DNA of 64,000 nucleotides from contig OZ017766.1 of NCBI GenBank assembly GCA_963969345.1, positions 9,486,001 through 9,550,000 on the forward strand, written 5' to 3'. The notes under the pieces are model-generated. The model saw only the letters and a program-made list of their open reading frames with translations, searched no databases and had not been told where the DNA came from. A program made the position numbers and the translations under genes. Below, piece by piece: positions 10,091 to 22,392 of this stretch. This DNA is from Turbatrix aceti (taxonomy: Eukaryota; Nematoda; Chromadorea; Rhabditida; Panagrolaimidae). Every line of letters begins with the position of its first letter. Position 1 is the first letter of the stretch.

Positions 10091-12547
10091 ATGCCACCGA
10101 AGCGCAAAACACCCAAAAAATCTGGCCCCAAGGCGACGAAGAAATCTGCTTCAGGAGCGAAGAAAGCATCTTCACAGACATGTCAGTCGTCGGAAAGCAG
10201 TGTCAAAATTGAAAAGCGTGATTCCACGACAATGAGTGAGGTGGGATTTTTGTCACGCCGTGAAAAGGAAAAAACTGTTTTTTTTAGAATTTACTCGTCG
10301 AACAGAATCCGAATTTGGCTCCAAATCTCAATGGTCTGCCGCTGGATGTTGTCGTAAGTTTTTTTTTTCAATTTAGAAGATGTTTTAACTGGAAACCATT
10401 TATTTAATATTTTTTATGGTTTTTATAAACAACGATGATTTTTTTTTTGATTTTTTAGATTCGCATAATGTCCTACCTGAGCTTCAAGGACCTGTTCAGA
10501 ATGGAACGTGTTTCCAAGAGGATGCAGGCTATTACCGACAAAGTTTTGAAACAAGTCAAGGGTATCTCGACGCGCACAAGGTACTACAGTAGTCGCTCCG
10601 AGCCGGCGAGCAAGTATCAATGTGGCGATGGCATCGATGATCGTACTGTGAGTTTTTTTTGGTTTTACAACGAAAATATTAGATATTTTTCTTGGTTTTA
10701 CAACGGAAATATAATTTTTCTTGGTTTTACAACAAAAATATTTTTTGGTTTCACAACGAAAATATTAGATATTTTTCTTGGTTGTACAACGGAAATATAA
10801 TTTTTCTTGGTTTTACAACGAAAATTTCTTTTTTTTGGTTTTTGCAACGAACGTACAATTTTTTGGTTTTACAACGAAAATACATTTTTTTGTATTTTGA
10901 CTTTTTTTGCATTTTGCAGCTGTTTTACGGGGATTTTTTTATTTTAGGTCCGAGCTGTGGCGAAGCGCTGCGACATTCAATTTCTCGCTGTCGGCTCAAA
11001 AATAGGCAACGACAATTGTAACGTCACACCTGGCATTTTGTCTCTTTCCGTACTCATGCCAAATCTTCAACGTCTTCATCTGGAAAGTGGCTGCGTCTAT
11101 ATCTATGACACTTTTATGATTTCCAACATGGACATCTACAAACTCGCGAAAAACTGCAAAAAACTCACTCACGTGACGTTAAAATTTTGTCTTGGTGGCC
11201 CGGGCATCGAACAATCTCTTTGTGCTCTCTTTGGCGAGAATCCGAACCTGACTCACGTCGACTTGTCTCATAATTTCGGCCTCCGTGGCGATTCGCTTCG
11301 TTTACTGCCATCAACTCTCCGGCATCTGAATATCTCGGACAACAATCCATTTTTGGCATCTACGATGCTTTCATTCGTCAAAACACATCCTAATATCGAA
11401 TTTTTATCCATTGGATTTTACGATTGTTTTCGTCATTATACGACGGATACTTTCAATCTCTGGCTACAATTTCTGCCAAATCTTCGACGCCTGGAACTCA
11501 AAAATATGGATCAACGCAACTCGACTGGTGGTTATCTCGATTTTTCGCACAATCTACAGCTTGAGGTGCTGTATGCCGTGGAGAACAATTTTATCAAATT
11601 GCAGACGCTCAAGTCATTGGCTACATTGAAAAAGTTCCGTGCGCTCGCGTGTGATAGTGCGTATCGGGCTCTCGCGAATTGCAAGTCACTGAGGGTGCTC
11701 TACATCTGTTGCACGTGTGATCTCAATGACCTGGCTTACATCGTTAATTCCTGTGGCATTCAGGTGAGTTGGAAACTGAGTGATGTAATTTTCGCTCGAA
11801 AATATTTAACAAATGATTTTTGTGTTCGTTTGCGAAAATGATTACAATTTTAAAAATGATTATCAATTAAAAAAATAATTGATAAATTTTACAAACCAAT
11901 AAAATTAAAAAATGGATTTCTTGCAAAAAAACTGAATTCGATGTTTTAATATACATTTTTGACTAAAAATTTAGCACAAATGATGTAAAAAATAAACTGT
12001 TTTCCAATTCTGATACATATTGCATTTTTTGGATTTTTTGAACAAATTTAAGAAAACGTTCGCAAAAAAAAACACTGTCAACCCATCTTTTAGCAGACTT
12101 TTATCATAATCATTTCCTGCAATTTTGTCTTTCAGTACGTCCGATTGACCAACCACGAGGAACTGACCAAAGAAAGCGTCGCCACGTTTATTGATTCGAC
12201 TCCCGTAAGTTTTTTCATTTATAATAATTTTTTTTTAAACTGCGTCATTTTTTCAGTCCCTAAAAGGCCTTCACTCCTGGGTCAAATTGCCGACTAATTT
12301 TTGGTTCATCGAATTTATCTATCAATACTTTGCCGACCAGTTGGAATGCTCGTCTGATGCGCTTGATAGCTTTGATCCGGATCGTCCCTTGTTTGATCTC
12401 CATGAAATCGATTTGCATGAAGATCAAGAGGAACCTCAGTTTGTCCATCAATCCGCACTTGAAAAATCGACGTATCACCTGGCAGATTTCACGTCAGAGC
12501 TGCGCTACGAAACAACGCTTGAATTTGGAACTCTTGGATGTTTCTAA
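10091..12547 (+). CDS. F-box/leucine-rich-repeat protein (FBXL-like), six exons
   Basis: Exons 10091-10240, 10288-10353, 10459-10647, 10948-11763, 12136-12204 and 12257-12547 join in frame to about 526 residues. The first 50 residues are Lys/Ser-rich. The F-box follows at about residues 62-100 (LPLDVVIRIMSYLSFKDLF across the exon 2/3 junction), then irregular leucine-rich repeats such as LTHVDLSHNFGLRGDSLRLL and LPNLRRLELKNMD. F-box proteins recruit substrates to SCF ubiquitin ligases through Skp1; the LRRs would be the substrate-binding part. An acceptor lies 2 bases before the ATG. The last three exons have clear counterparts in the minus-strand gene at 62.9-64.0 kb. Confidence 0.85.
10655..10895 (+). 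repeat. imperfect tandem repeat in intron 3
   Basis: Intron 3 of the F-box gene contains about seven degenerate copies of a word like TTTTACAACGAAAATATT with T-rich spacers. The array has no open coding role. Confidence 0.8.
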
Positions 12548-13584
12548 GATCTGTGAATTTCGTGAACTTTTTTTGTTTATTTTTAAATCACTGTAAAATT
12601 TACTGATTCCATGCTTTTGTATTTTCACGAGAATTTCAATTGTTGAGTTTTTACATTTTTTATCAACCGACGAATACACATAAATATTATGCTTGACAGG
12701 TGTTAGCAAAAATGGTGCAATTTGAATTGCAATTCACAAAAATTTGTGTGTGCCATAATTGTTTTTTTTTCAAAAACTGGTTATGATTTTGGTGCAATTT
12801 TTTATGTTAAATTAGCAAAAAATAAATAATAATAGGTTCTAACTCCAAAAATACAAAAATCGAAGTTGTTTTGTGACAATAAAATTTTTTTCAATCCCCA
12901 TTTTGCGACACATTTTGTTTATAATATTTATTTTTAAAAAGGTAAAATGTTTGTATTTATTACATAAAAAATACAGTCAAATGACTTTATTTTGCAAAAA
13001 AAACTGTCGTTTTTTCATTTCTGCTGTGTGAAAACTGGTCATACAAAGCTTGAAATTGAAACACTGTTGTTATTTATTGATCTTTGGTATCCGTTTTGCA
13101 TGGCAGTCAAAAACTTTTTGCAAGATTGCTAAGAAACAAAAGGGACCCAATATCTTCAGGCCGACATACTACATACGCATACGCACGCCTCCGCCTTACA
13201 CGCAGTTACAGAGGTCCATGCCGCATGAAGTTATTTACATTCTAGGTGCGGTAACGAGCGGTAAAGAAGGTTGCAACTGCCATGGCACAGCATAGCCGGT
13301 CACCTTGACGCACCAACAAGGTGGTAAATATTATCAAAAAACACAAAGTATCATAAATTTAACTCAAGACCACGACAAGTTTTAACTGTTTAGAAACGTT
13401 CAATTCCGTTTTCTGAATTAACTCGAACAAAGATGGGCAGTAAAATTGGATAAAAACTGCTCACATCAGTGGGAATACGCGATGTCATTAAAAAAATTTC
13501 AAATAAGCATCTTTTGTGTAAAAAATAACTGTTTTCCTTTGTGCTCAGATTTTGGACCATTTATTCCTGTCAGATAAAACTGCA
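12548..13584. other. intergenic, no gene seen
   Basis: AT-rich sequence after the F-box gene. Around 13170-13262 a GC-richer patch ends TAGGTGCGGTAACGA and resembles, inverted, the sequence at 15655-15745 beyond phosphatase A. No protein frame stands out. Confidence 0.5.
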
Positions 13585-14133
13585 ACGGACACGGACTTTT
13601 ATTTTTCATAGGCGGCATATTGGGTTCATATATGCGGGTAACAGTTTTATATACATATGAATCTCTTACCCCGCATATGTGAATTTAATATGATTTTTAT
13701 ATGAAGTATACATTTATTTATATTTATTTATTTATTTCACCATTACTCAGTGGTTAGTTATCATTAGACCAGATGTTAGGAGGCACAAATGACGTCCACG
13801 TAGGCGTTGAAGTATACATATATGATTCATANNNNNNNNNNNNNNNNNNNNNNNNNNNNNNNNNNNNNNNNNNNNNNNNNNNNNNNNNNNNNNNNNNNNN
13901 NNNNNNNNNNNNNNNNNNNNNNNNNNNNNNNNNNNNNNNNNNNNNNNNNNNNNNNNNNNNNNNNNNNNNNNNNNNNNNNNNNNNNNNNNNNNNNNNNNNN
14001 NNNNNNNNNNNNNNNNNNNNNNNNNNNNNNNTATATATGAATCATATGTGATTCATATATGATTTATTTATATATGAAGGATATATGAACCCAATATGCC
14101 GCCTATTTGAAAAATAAAAGTCCGTGTTCTCCG
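13585..14133. mobile_element. inverted-repeat element spanning the second gap
   Basis: ACGGACACGGACTTTTAT near 13585 and its inverse near 14130 flank GGCGGCATATTGGGTTCATA arms. Inside are ATATATGA/TCATATAT words up to the run of N on both sides, so the assembly probably broke on this palindrome. Confidence 0.75.
13832..14031. other. assembly gap (200 N)
   Basis: Two hundred N in the middle of a palindromic AT-rich element. Reading frames crossing it are meaningless. Confidence 0.99.
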
Positions 14134-14291
14134 TTTTTGTTGCTTTTATTAAATTGTTATACTAAATATTTATTTACATGTATAATAAAAGTTTTTGATT
14201 GTTACCTTTAAAACGCCATTGATTATAATGTTTTGGCGCGGATTTGTACAATATTCAAAACTGTCAAAAATTATGTGCATCGTTGCTGTTC

Positions 14292-15596
14292 TCAGCAATG
14301 GCATAAACACAAAAGTATGGCAAAAACACACAAAGCGAAACTGCAGCTGTGGTCGAAAGAAGAATTACGAGTGCATTCTTCGCGCCATGAAAGCTTGAAT
14401 GTATAAGGATTGGTTATGGCATTGAATTTATCAAGGGTGCAATTCGGCCAACATCGAGTAAACTGCGTGACTTCATGAAAATCAACTGAAGTTTGATTTC
14501 TGTAAAACACTTTGACGTATGGTAACGACGAAGCATTGCTTTGCCAGAGTTCGATTGCAATAGCAGACAAATGATCTGGATAATCGTCTTCATAAAACGA
14601 TATCTTGGCACCCAATGCGACAGCAATGGCACCCAAATTCATGCAGTCTATTGAATATCCGTAGAACTTGTAAGGATTTACGCATGTTTTGTTTTCAAAG
14701 TAACACGAGGAAATATTTTCATGATGCGATCGTATAGCTTTCATTGTTTGACCGGCACGGAGTCGCGGAATTAGAATCTGCCATTGAGGCAATGCTGTAA
14801 TATTTTGTGCAAGTGCACCGAGTCGCCAGCGGGCATCTTGCCTGTAAACGTTGCGAACAATTTCCGCGTACGTTTCGTTTGTTTTTGAATATACTGTGTA
14901 CATCCACGGAGGAAGGGTATGGTTGAGTAGATCCTCAAAAATTATATTATGTTAGATTCTATGTATAATACTATCGAACAAACTTACATATACCGACAAT
15001 TTATCCGCAATTTTATACATTCTGATCAAAACAATTTGCGTATCCATTATATCCGATAGATTTTGGTACACATTTTCGTATTCATCAACTTTTTTACGTA
15101 AGTAATAAACAGATGTATCCATGAAATGCATCATCGGACATGGTCGTATTTTTTGTACAATAGGATATTCATCGCTATCAACCAAGGGATTGTTAATTGA
15201 AATGGGCAATCTGATGTTGTACGGATATTCATACTTTTTATGCACCGGTGAAGCATGAAACATATTTTGTACCATCAATTTCGTTTCTGCAAATGCCAAA
15301 TTGTTTGCTCTCGACATAAAAATTGCTTCGTCTTGTTTAAAGGTTGGTGACAGAAGTTGGAGATTCGCAATATATCGTTCCCGAAATGTTGCCGACATTT
15401 TTTTTGTCTGCCGTACCATCAATTGTTCAATAAAAGCCTTGTCGAAAGTTTTAACATCGTCGCCAGGTAAAGGTGTACTTTGTATCAACCCGTTGACCCA
15501 AAAAACGTGTGCCATTTTTAGACTATCGGCGAGTACATGCTTGTTTGCTGATAAAGCAAAAAAAATTAAGACAAGACAACAAAATACGGCATTCAT
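14292..15596 (-). CDS. secreted acid-phosphatase-like protein A (catalytic motifs lost)
   Basis: Exons 15596-14988 and 14933-14292 give about 416 residues. There is a signal peptide (about 1-24) and a hydrophobic C-terminus after a last Cys-rich stretch, suggesting GPI or membrane attachment. The layout follows histidine acid phosphatases: an N-terminal strand, then FRERYIANLQLLSP, then YVKVFYRNQTSVDF and CWPNCTLDKF...SWREEC, which match the conserved C-terminal half of prostatic-type enzymes. The RHG catalytic site is replaced (HVFWVNG) and the second HD motif reads YGYSID, so phosphatase activity is unlikely. Several N-glycosylation sequons occur. The intron acceptor is an unusual GAG. Confidence 0.75.
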
Positions 15597-17138
15597 GATG
15601 AAGAAAAATTATGAATAAATTTTACATTTTGGTTTCAAAGTTTTTTTATTTTGCATCGTTACCGCACCTAATTATGTAACTTCATATGACCCGCTTACAC
15701 CTACGAATTGCGTGTGAGACAGAAGCAGGCGTACTACGTAACAACGCTAAAATCTAAAACAAAAATAGAGTTTTCTGAACGATACGTCACATACTACATA
15801 TAGAAATAAACGCATTGTAATGTCACATACTACATATAGAAATAAACTCATTGTAATGTACATTGCATTTAAAATAAAATGTTTTCATAGGAACATTTCA
15901 TTTTTGACCGTTACTTTTATATTAATCGTAAAAATATTGGTAACTGTGGTATTCATTTTTTTTTGCGTAGTTGTAGTTGTTGCTGTTGTTGTCCATAAAT
16001 CAACAATGAAAAAAAATAGAAATAATAAAATGGTCAAACAATTAAAAATTTGCATTTTTTGTATAAAAAATAACTGCCCCAGATGTAATTAACAATCATC
16101 GGTTATTGTTCAGTTTAAAATTTAAAAATTTAGTTAAGAGTATAACACCAAATTCTTTAACAAAAACATAATTACATATGTATTTGCTAATTTTTATCAG
16201 ATTTAGGGCCACTTTATTCTGGTCCAAAATATTGTTTTTGTGAACACTGTCCTTGTAGAATGTATTTATCATAGAAAAAAACTGCATTTTTTTTCTGAGT
16301 AGGTTCATTTATAAGTATTTATTTGTTATAAAAATAAACTGTTTAAAATTCAGTGACGTTTAAATAAATAAATATCTTATGTTCGTTCTGTTTTTCGCAT
16401 TATTTTTAACAAAAACTGCAATTTTGTAATATGTATTCAAAACATGCTTAAAAAAGGTATCAATTTGTATAATAAAAATGGATAGAAACATAAAATATTC
16501 TTTTTTTGGCCAATAAAAAAAGTTGTCAAAAACTGACTTGAGTTGTGTTTGAAAAATTTTTTTTTGAAAATTAGTTGTTTAAAAATTAAATTCAGAAACA
16601 GCAAAAATAAATGAAACTGTAAAAACGATTTTTACACGTTGAGAATCACCGTCATGCTGTTATTTACAAAACTGTTGATACAGAAACATATACTGATGGC
16701 GGAGCGATATGAGGTGGCGTCAAAGCAGGAAAAAAACTGGTTTATTTAAATTATCTGCAGTTTATGTATGCAAATGTATCACTTCATTAAATACATAAAA
16801 TTTAAATAATATAACTGATGTCAAAATAGTTTAAAAAAAAATGTGTTTACGATAAAATGTGTTTACGATTTCCAAGTTTTTACAAAATAATCACCAAAAC
16901 GATACCCGAAGGCTGGAGTAAAAAATCTGATAATGCAGTATCACTTTTGTTTACTAAAATTTTGTCTAAAAATGTTTTTGGCACAATTCAAACAAGTGGA
17001 CAACAATATTGTACAGGCAAACAAGTCAGTACATAACAATAAAACAAAAATTGAATGACAACAATCAAAGTTCATGGGACAAATCAAATTGGCACTGGGA
17101 TAACCCATTGATACACATTTAATCTTACATCAGTCAGA
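15597..17138. other. intergenic, AT-rich
   Basis: No convincing gene. Two 35-bp tandem copies beginning GTCACATACTACATATAG lie at about 15787-15855, and a GC-richer patch at 15655-15745 mirrors that at 13170-13262. The rest is A/T runs. Confidence 0.5.
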
Positions 17139-18420
17139 TCACGATACATTCGTCCCAAAAGTAGACCTGAATTTAGGGGTAAGAATTGTAAATTTATCGG
17201 CAGCACAGACTGTGAAGCGAACATCCCGTTCATCAGGTTCTCGCTCAAAGACGACGGCTTTTCCAGAATTGGCTCGAAGATGAAATCTTACGTGGGACAA
17301 AATAAAATGCGCAACTTCCATGCCATTACCGTATTCAAAGTCATTGTAGGCCAAAGAACGAATTTGCTCGGTTTCGAAGGATTTTACACAACTGACAGTG
17401 CCCAGGTCGTCAAGGAAGCCTACGATGATGATTGAAACGTTGGCAAGCTTTGACTGCATGTACCAGTTCATCATTTTTGATTTGAAATATTTATTTTTGA
17501 TAAACAAGTTTGGATCGTTCTGAAAAATTTTTGAGATTTTTTGTTTAAAATTGTTTTTATAGAAAAATAAAAATATACCGTTGTATTGAAAATACGAATA
17601 TGCTTTTGAGGTTTATAAATTTTGGATGTTTTGACTCCAACGTATTTGCCTTCTGAAAACAAAAGGAAAATATTAATTAGACCAAAAATTTGTAAATAAC
17701 CATAATTTACACCATCAATTTCGTTGACGTAAAAAAGTTTCATTTTGTCAAATTCAGAACTTTTTGGAAGGTTTATAAAACAGGCATTGTAGGTTTTTTC
17801 TATGACATCGGGTTTCTAAAAAATATTTATAATATATTTTTATAAATGTTTTAAAAAAAACTTACCCGGTTTTTGTGCTTCAAAACGTAGTTAGAAAAAT
17901 TGTAGCTCAAGTTGGTAAAAAACTTGCACTGTTTTTTGGTGGTCGCAATTGGCGCAACATTTTCACTGCCATTGAAGTTACGTTTTTGAACGATAGTAGT
18001 TTTGTCTGTGTTCAAAGGACGGATAAAAATGACGCCATCAAATTCGATAGCAACAAATTTCCATCCATTGCCTCCGACTTCCAATTTTGAGGCGCTAAGA
18101 CGCGTAAGCACTCCTGGCTGACAAACGAAGTCGGCTTCTTTGATGGTCTCGCGAAGAGTTTCACCAGGTTTAGCAATATTTTCAATGTACGACAAAACGG
18201 GATTTATGTAATTGATCCGGGGTTTTCTAGCGGTATAATCGTTGAGGTTGTAGTAATTTTTAAAATTAGAAACACAATGTTTGAAATTTATCCGACTTTT
18301 TGTGAAATTAGAATTGGAATCTATGGAAAAGTCATCAACGATTTCGGGAAATTCAGCAATGGTTTTCTGGAATTTTGGTAGTTCATGAAGGATGTTTAAT
18401 TCGTGGGAAATTGAAGACAT
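17139..18420 (-). CDS. DXO-1: divergent DXO/RAI1-family protein, motifs eroded
   Basis: Exons 18420-17866, 17815-17701, 17652-17579 and 17519-17139 join in frame to about 374 residues with the same architecture as the other DXO genes here. DXO/RAI1 proteins remove incomplete or non-canonical 5' caps and degrade the RNA. The family's six motifs are altered: motif I Arg region reads VCQPG, motif II ends NFS instead of FE, motif III is EIDGVN, motif IV is GVK instead of EVK, and motif VI reads GFL instead of GFR. The GVK change removes a metal-binding Glu. Probably inactive as a nuclease or repurposed. An acceptor (TTTTAG) lies 13 bases before the ATG. Confidence 0.75.
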
Positions 18421-18435
18421 TATTGTGAATACTAA

Positions 18436-18890
18436 AAGTCAATGTTTGATATTTATTATTAAAAAAAATGTTGTGCATTGATTTTTGTACACGAGCGCGA
18501 ATAAAAACAAAAGAAGAGCACAAATATGCACGGAAATTTTATGTATATAAATACATTACCAGAAAAAAACAGAGGAGGATGACAGTTTTTTTCCCAAGTT
18601 GGATGCCGAGCCGAGTTTCCTTCGTTTTACGCTCCGCAAAAATATTGCCAGATCGATCGGTCTGCAAAATTGTAAATACTATTTACATGTACATACGTCC
18701 AGCAGCATGCTTCAATGCGAGCAGCGCTGCCTTCGAACTGACGGACATTCTTAGCACCCTTCTTCGTCGCCTGTCGAGTGTTCCCCACCAAGGCATTGTA
18801 AAATCCGGCTAGCTGGCCGTAAAAGCCGCGCGGCAGACCTGGGGATTTTAGATCGATCAGAAAAGCCGGAAAAAATTTAAAGGTCGTAAT
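18436..18890 (-). CDS. unrecognised two-exon ORF, duplicated copy 1
   Basis: On the minus strand an open stretch including GFYNALVGNTRQATKKGAK and FEGSAARIEACCW is followed by a GTATGT donor (exon end 18697) and a GCAG acceptor (exon start 18661). The sequence recurs at 37.65-38.15 kb beside DXO-4. Copy 2 lacks one base in the second exon, so the C-terminal frame differs between copies. No start codon is certain and I do not recognise the family; it may be a pseudogene. Confidence 0.35.
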
Positions 18891-18902
18891 TTTTTTTAAC
18901 AA

Positions 18903-19583
18903 AAAGAAAAACTTAAAAAGAATTATAAAACTGTAGAATTTTTTTAATAAAAACTAGGAAATTTTCTTTAAAAAAATTTATATATGTACGATTGAAATTA
19001 TAAATAAATTTTTAACTATATATGTATAATATTAATTTATTTTATTTTAGTTTTAAAAATAAAGTTTGTTTTCGAACAAAACTTTTTTCTTGTTTGAAAT
19101 ACCAGTTTAGCATTTTTTGTTTGAAATACATGTTTTTGGTGAAAAGATCAGTTGTACGATATAAAATTTGTAATTCGTCGAATGTAGATATTTTGAATAC
19201 AAAGTCATACCATGGCGCTAACAGTAGGTTTTGGTTCGTTTTGTGAGCCTCCGTATTTGCTTCTGCGGCTAAAAGATCAACAAAGGCGCGCCTCCGTCTT
19301 CTCTAGTTAGAGCTTGCAAAACAGACAACAGACTGGTCGTCACACCCTTTTATAAAAGGGTCCTAACCTAAATAATAATTTGATTTGCATGTCATGCAAA
19401 GGTGTTTTTTCAAGTTAGTGTGAAAAACAAAGCCCTTTTGTTATCATTTCTTATTTCAACGTTGTTTGGCATAATGAAAACCATGTTTTATTTTTTTTCA
19501 TTCCATATTTATGTATGTATAAAATTCGAAAGTTTACCATGACGGTTACGCCATTTTTTCTAAAGCGGATTGCAGACGGCATC
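18903..19583. other. intergenic, AT-rich
   Basis: No gene seen. An 18-bp perfect palindrome ACCCTTTTATAAAAGGGT lies near 19345 and ATTTGCATGTCATGCAAAG near 19381. Confidence 0.5.
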
Positions 19584-20668
19584 TTAAATCATAATACTGT
19601 GCAACAGATGTACGATGTCGTCATGCAGAGCAGAAACAGGACGAGGACAGATTTTTTGATGAACCTGAAAGCAGTCGTCTGTTTGACAGTTGGCGTCACA
19701 TTTGGGGCAGATTTGAAATTTGGATTTCGAAGACGATTTAGAGCAGCTGACATCATCACCTGTACGCAGACAGATCGGGCACATGCGCTGGCAATCATGA
19801 GAATCTGGTAAGTAACGGAAACATTTGCGACAAAACCATACATTCTAAAAAATGTAAAATTCAAACTACTTTTATGTTTCAAACTTACGTTTTTGTTCAT
19901 TATAGAAATAGGAGCAAAATTGTGAGTATTGGAGTTGTAAATCACAAAATAATTAAATTTATGTTGGTCACTGTATCCCACATTTGTTAGGATAACTCGG
20001 AGGGATGTGTCCAATATGACAAAAACTCTGTCGCTGTAGTTTGGCAAGTGAATTATTCGATCGATATCGTCAAGTGTCAATGGGTATTGAGTGTCATTTG
20101 GAAGATTGGCTACATTCCATAAAAAATTTTTCGAATCTTCAAATTTGTGGGTGTACTCTGCTGACACGTACTTCATCCAAGTCGAACAACCCCCTGCGTA
20201 AAAAAAATTCATATGATTTGGAACATTTTTGGTTTCATCAGCGTATCTCTGCATGTATTGTATCACCAATTTTATTGTTCCAACTTTGGCACTAAATAGA
20301 CGTTCTATCGGGCAATACACAGGAGGTAATTCTTTTATTTTGTTTTCGTAATCGTATTTTATATTAGATACACGTTCCTTCCTTTCATCTTCCAGTTCTT
20401 CGGTTAATTGTTTCAGTCTCGCGTCGATATCCGCGTTCACCCCATCAATATTTGTCGATTGTTCTGAGTCGTATTTTTCTAACTTTTTTTTTCGTAGAAT
20501 TAGAATACCTGTTTTGTCGAAAAGCTCTTCGTACAGATCAGAGTTGGGGTCTGCAGCTGACATGTATGCTGAAATTTGAAACGTAAATCAGGGATTCAAA
20601 AAATACAAACCTTGAAGATCCACAATAGATTTCTTTAATTCATCAAGAGACGTTATCTGCTTTGCCAT
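19584..20668 (-). CDS. coiled-coil and Cys/His zinc-finger protein, three exons
   Basis: Exons 20668-20611, 20568-19889 and 19844-19584 join in frame to about 332 residues. Residues about 35-100 form a charged coiled coil (LKQLTEELEDERKERVS). The last exon, missed if the intron is read through, is Cys/His-rich: WFCRKCF, CQRMCPICL, CPKCDANC, CFQVHQKIC. The order of an FxIY-like strand followed by this cluster resembles the zinc-finger region N-terminal to DNA polymerase B in Polinton-like elements, but no polymerase domain follows, so this is a weak parallel. An inverted, truncated copy lies at 27.5 kb. Confidence 0.65.
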
Positions 20669-20842
20669 GTTATCCAAAGAATTATCTCAATAAAGTGCAC
20701 AAAATTTCTTCGCCACTGTCAAGCGGAAGAGTAATAAAACTGAATGGCTGAATGGTGCTTTTTTTTACTTTCAATCAGTACTTTGAACATCCGGGACAAT
20801 AGTTTTTTTCGTTTTCTGATAAAAGCAACATCAGAAAACGAA

Positions 20843-21916
20843 GACCCACTCTGCGAGCAGATTTATTTCCGACTACACAGCCATTTTACACTTTCCGATG
20901 TTTTGTGCCAAAGTTGTAGGCACCTATAGGGAGGTTCCAAATTTCCATACCAAAATTTTTTTAGATGCCGGATTCTGGAGTTTCGGCTTCTGCAATTTTT
21001 GACGTCAAATTTTCAAACTGTTTCAAAAATTCTGATTTTTGGTATACAGGGGTATCTTGGCACGAGAAATCGACTGGTGTATTTAGTTTTCTCAAAAAAC
21101 ATCTGACTTTTTTGAAAAAATGTGATTTCTGGTTTTTCCGCCCGTTTTTGTCCGTTGCTTGGCTCCAGCATACGTATTTTGCCCGATGCGGCCGTTTTCA
21201 CAGTTAATTCTAACAGCACATATTGTTATCTCTCTCAGGAAGTCAAAAAAACAATTTATTTCGATCATTATTTCTGGTTGCGAATTTTTTTATGCCGCCA
21301 ACTCAAGCAAAAACGGGTGAAAAAAGTGAGAAAGTGGTGTGCGCCATGCATGCGCTGCAGCACGGCGCGCACTCGCATGTTGCGCGCACAAAGAGCAGGC
21401 ACAGAGACGTAAATCTGTGCGTTTTTTCACCCGTTTTTGCTTGAGTTGGCGGCATAAAAAAATTCGAAACAAAAAATAATGATCGAAATAAATTGTTTTT
21501 TTGACTTCCTGAGAGAGATAACAATATGTGCTGTTAGAATTAACTGTGAAAACGGCCGCATCGGGCAAAATACGTATCCTGGAGCCAAGCAACGGACAAA
21601 AACGGGCGGAAAAACCAGAAATCACATTTTTTCAAAAAAGTCAGATGTTTTTTGAGAAAATTAAATACACCAGTCGATTTCTCGTGCCAAGATACCCCTG
21701 TATACCAAAAATCAGAATTTTTTAAACATTTTGAAAATTTGACGTCGAAAGCTTCCAGAAGCCGTAGCTCCAGAATCCGGCTTCTAAAAAAATTTTGATA
21801 TGAGTATTTGGACCCTCCCCATAGATGCCTACAATTATGGCACAAAACATTGGAAGGTGTAAAATGCCTGTGTCGGACGCTCCACCTTACTAATAAAAAA
21901 GCTCACAGAGGGGGTC
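20843..21916. mobile_element. fold-back element 2
   Basis: Ends GACCCACTCTGCGAGC and inverted GCTCACAGAGGGGGTC enclose near-perfect arms meeting near 21360. Comparing with the other palindrome arm at 27.33-27.40 kb shows it is an insertion between GCAACAT and TTAAGG, with 15 extra bases on its left. Outer words (GGATTCTGGAG, GGCACGAG, CTCAAAAAACATCTGA) match fold-back 1. No protein frame. Confidence 0.8.
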
Positions 21917-22208
21917 TTAAGGTTTATAATCAGCTTCTCTAACCCGTCATTTTTCTTTCAATTTCAGCGTAAGGTGTATGCTTATCACGTACACAACTTA
22001 TTTTTTCGAGCAGTTCATTTTCTGAGTCAGTGTCTTTATTCGCATAAATATTCAAAACAACCTGAAAGCTGTTTATATACACATATAGGCCGAAAGAAAA
22101 ATGTTACTTACTTTGTAAGTCTGCAATTTTATCACTGACCGGCTTTGTTGTTGACGAAATGCAGTTTGTGGACAGAAAAAAAACTGAAACCTAAATTTTT
22201 CTTAAACT

Positions 22209-22334
22209 ATTGGGGGCGTCCATTGCCGTCAATTACGCCCCCAATAATTCTGCATGATTCAAATAGGCTTGCCTTGCAAAAGTTTTTTAGTGAATTGTGG
22301 TGCGGTCATGACGCTCCTAAAAAACTTTTGCAAG
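22209..22334 (+). promoter_or_regulatory. two hairpins upstream of phosphatase B
   Basis: ATTGGGGGCGT pairs with ACGCCCCCAAT (22209-22245) and CTTGCAAAAGTTTTTTAG pairs with its exact complement (22273-22334), about 60 bases before the start codon. The same pair sits before phosphatase C (second hairpin at 26928-26989) and, with a damaged second stem, before D (about 38447-38570). Function unknown; a promoter element or tiny MITEs are both possible. Confidence 0.5.
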
Positions 22335-22392
22335 AAAACTAGAAAACTGTGGTAATATTTAGTAAATAGTATTTTTGGCATTTCTTTGAATC

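Noticed and set aside
13773..14051. Frames across the second gap
   Set aside because: Made mostly of N.
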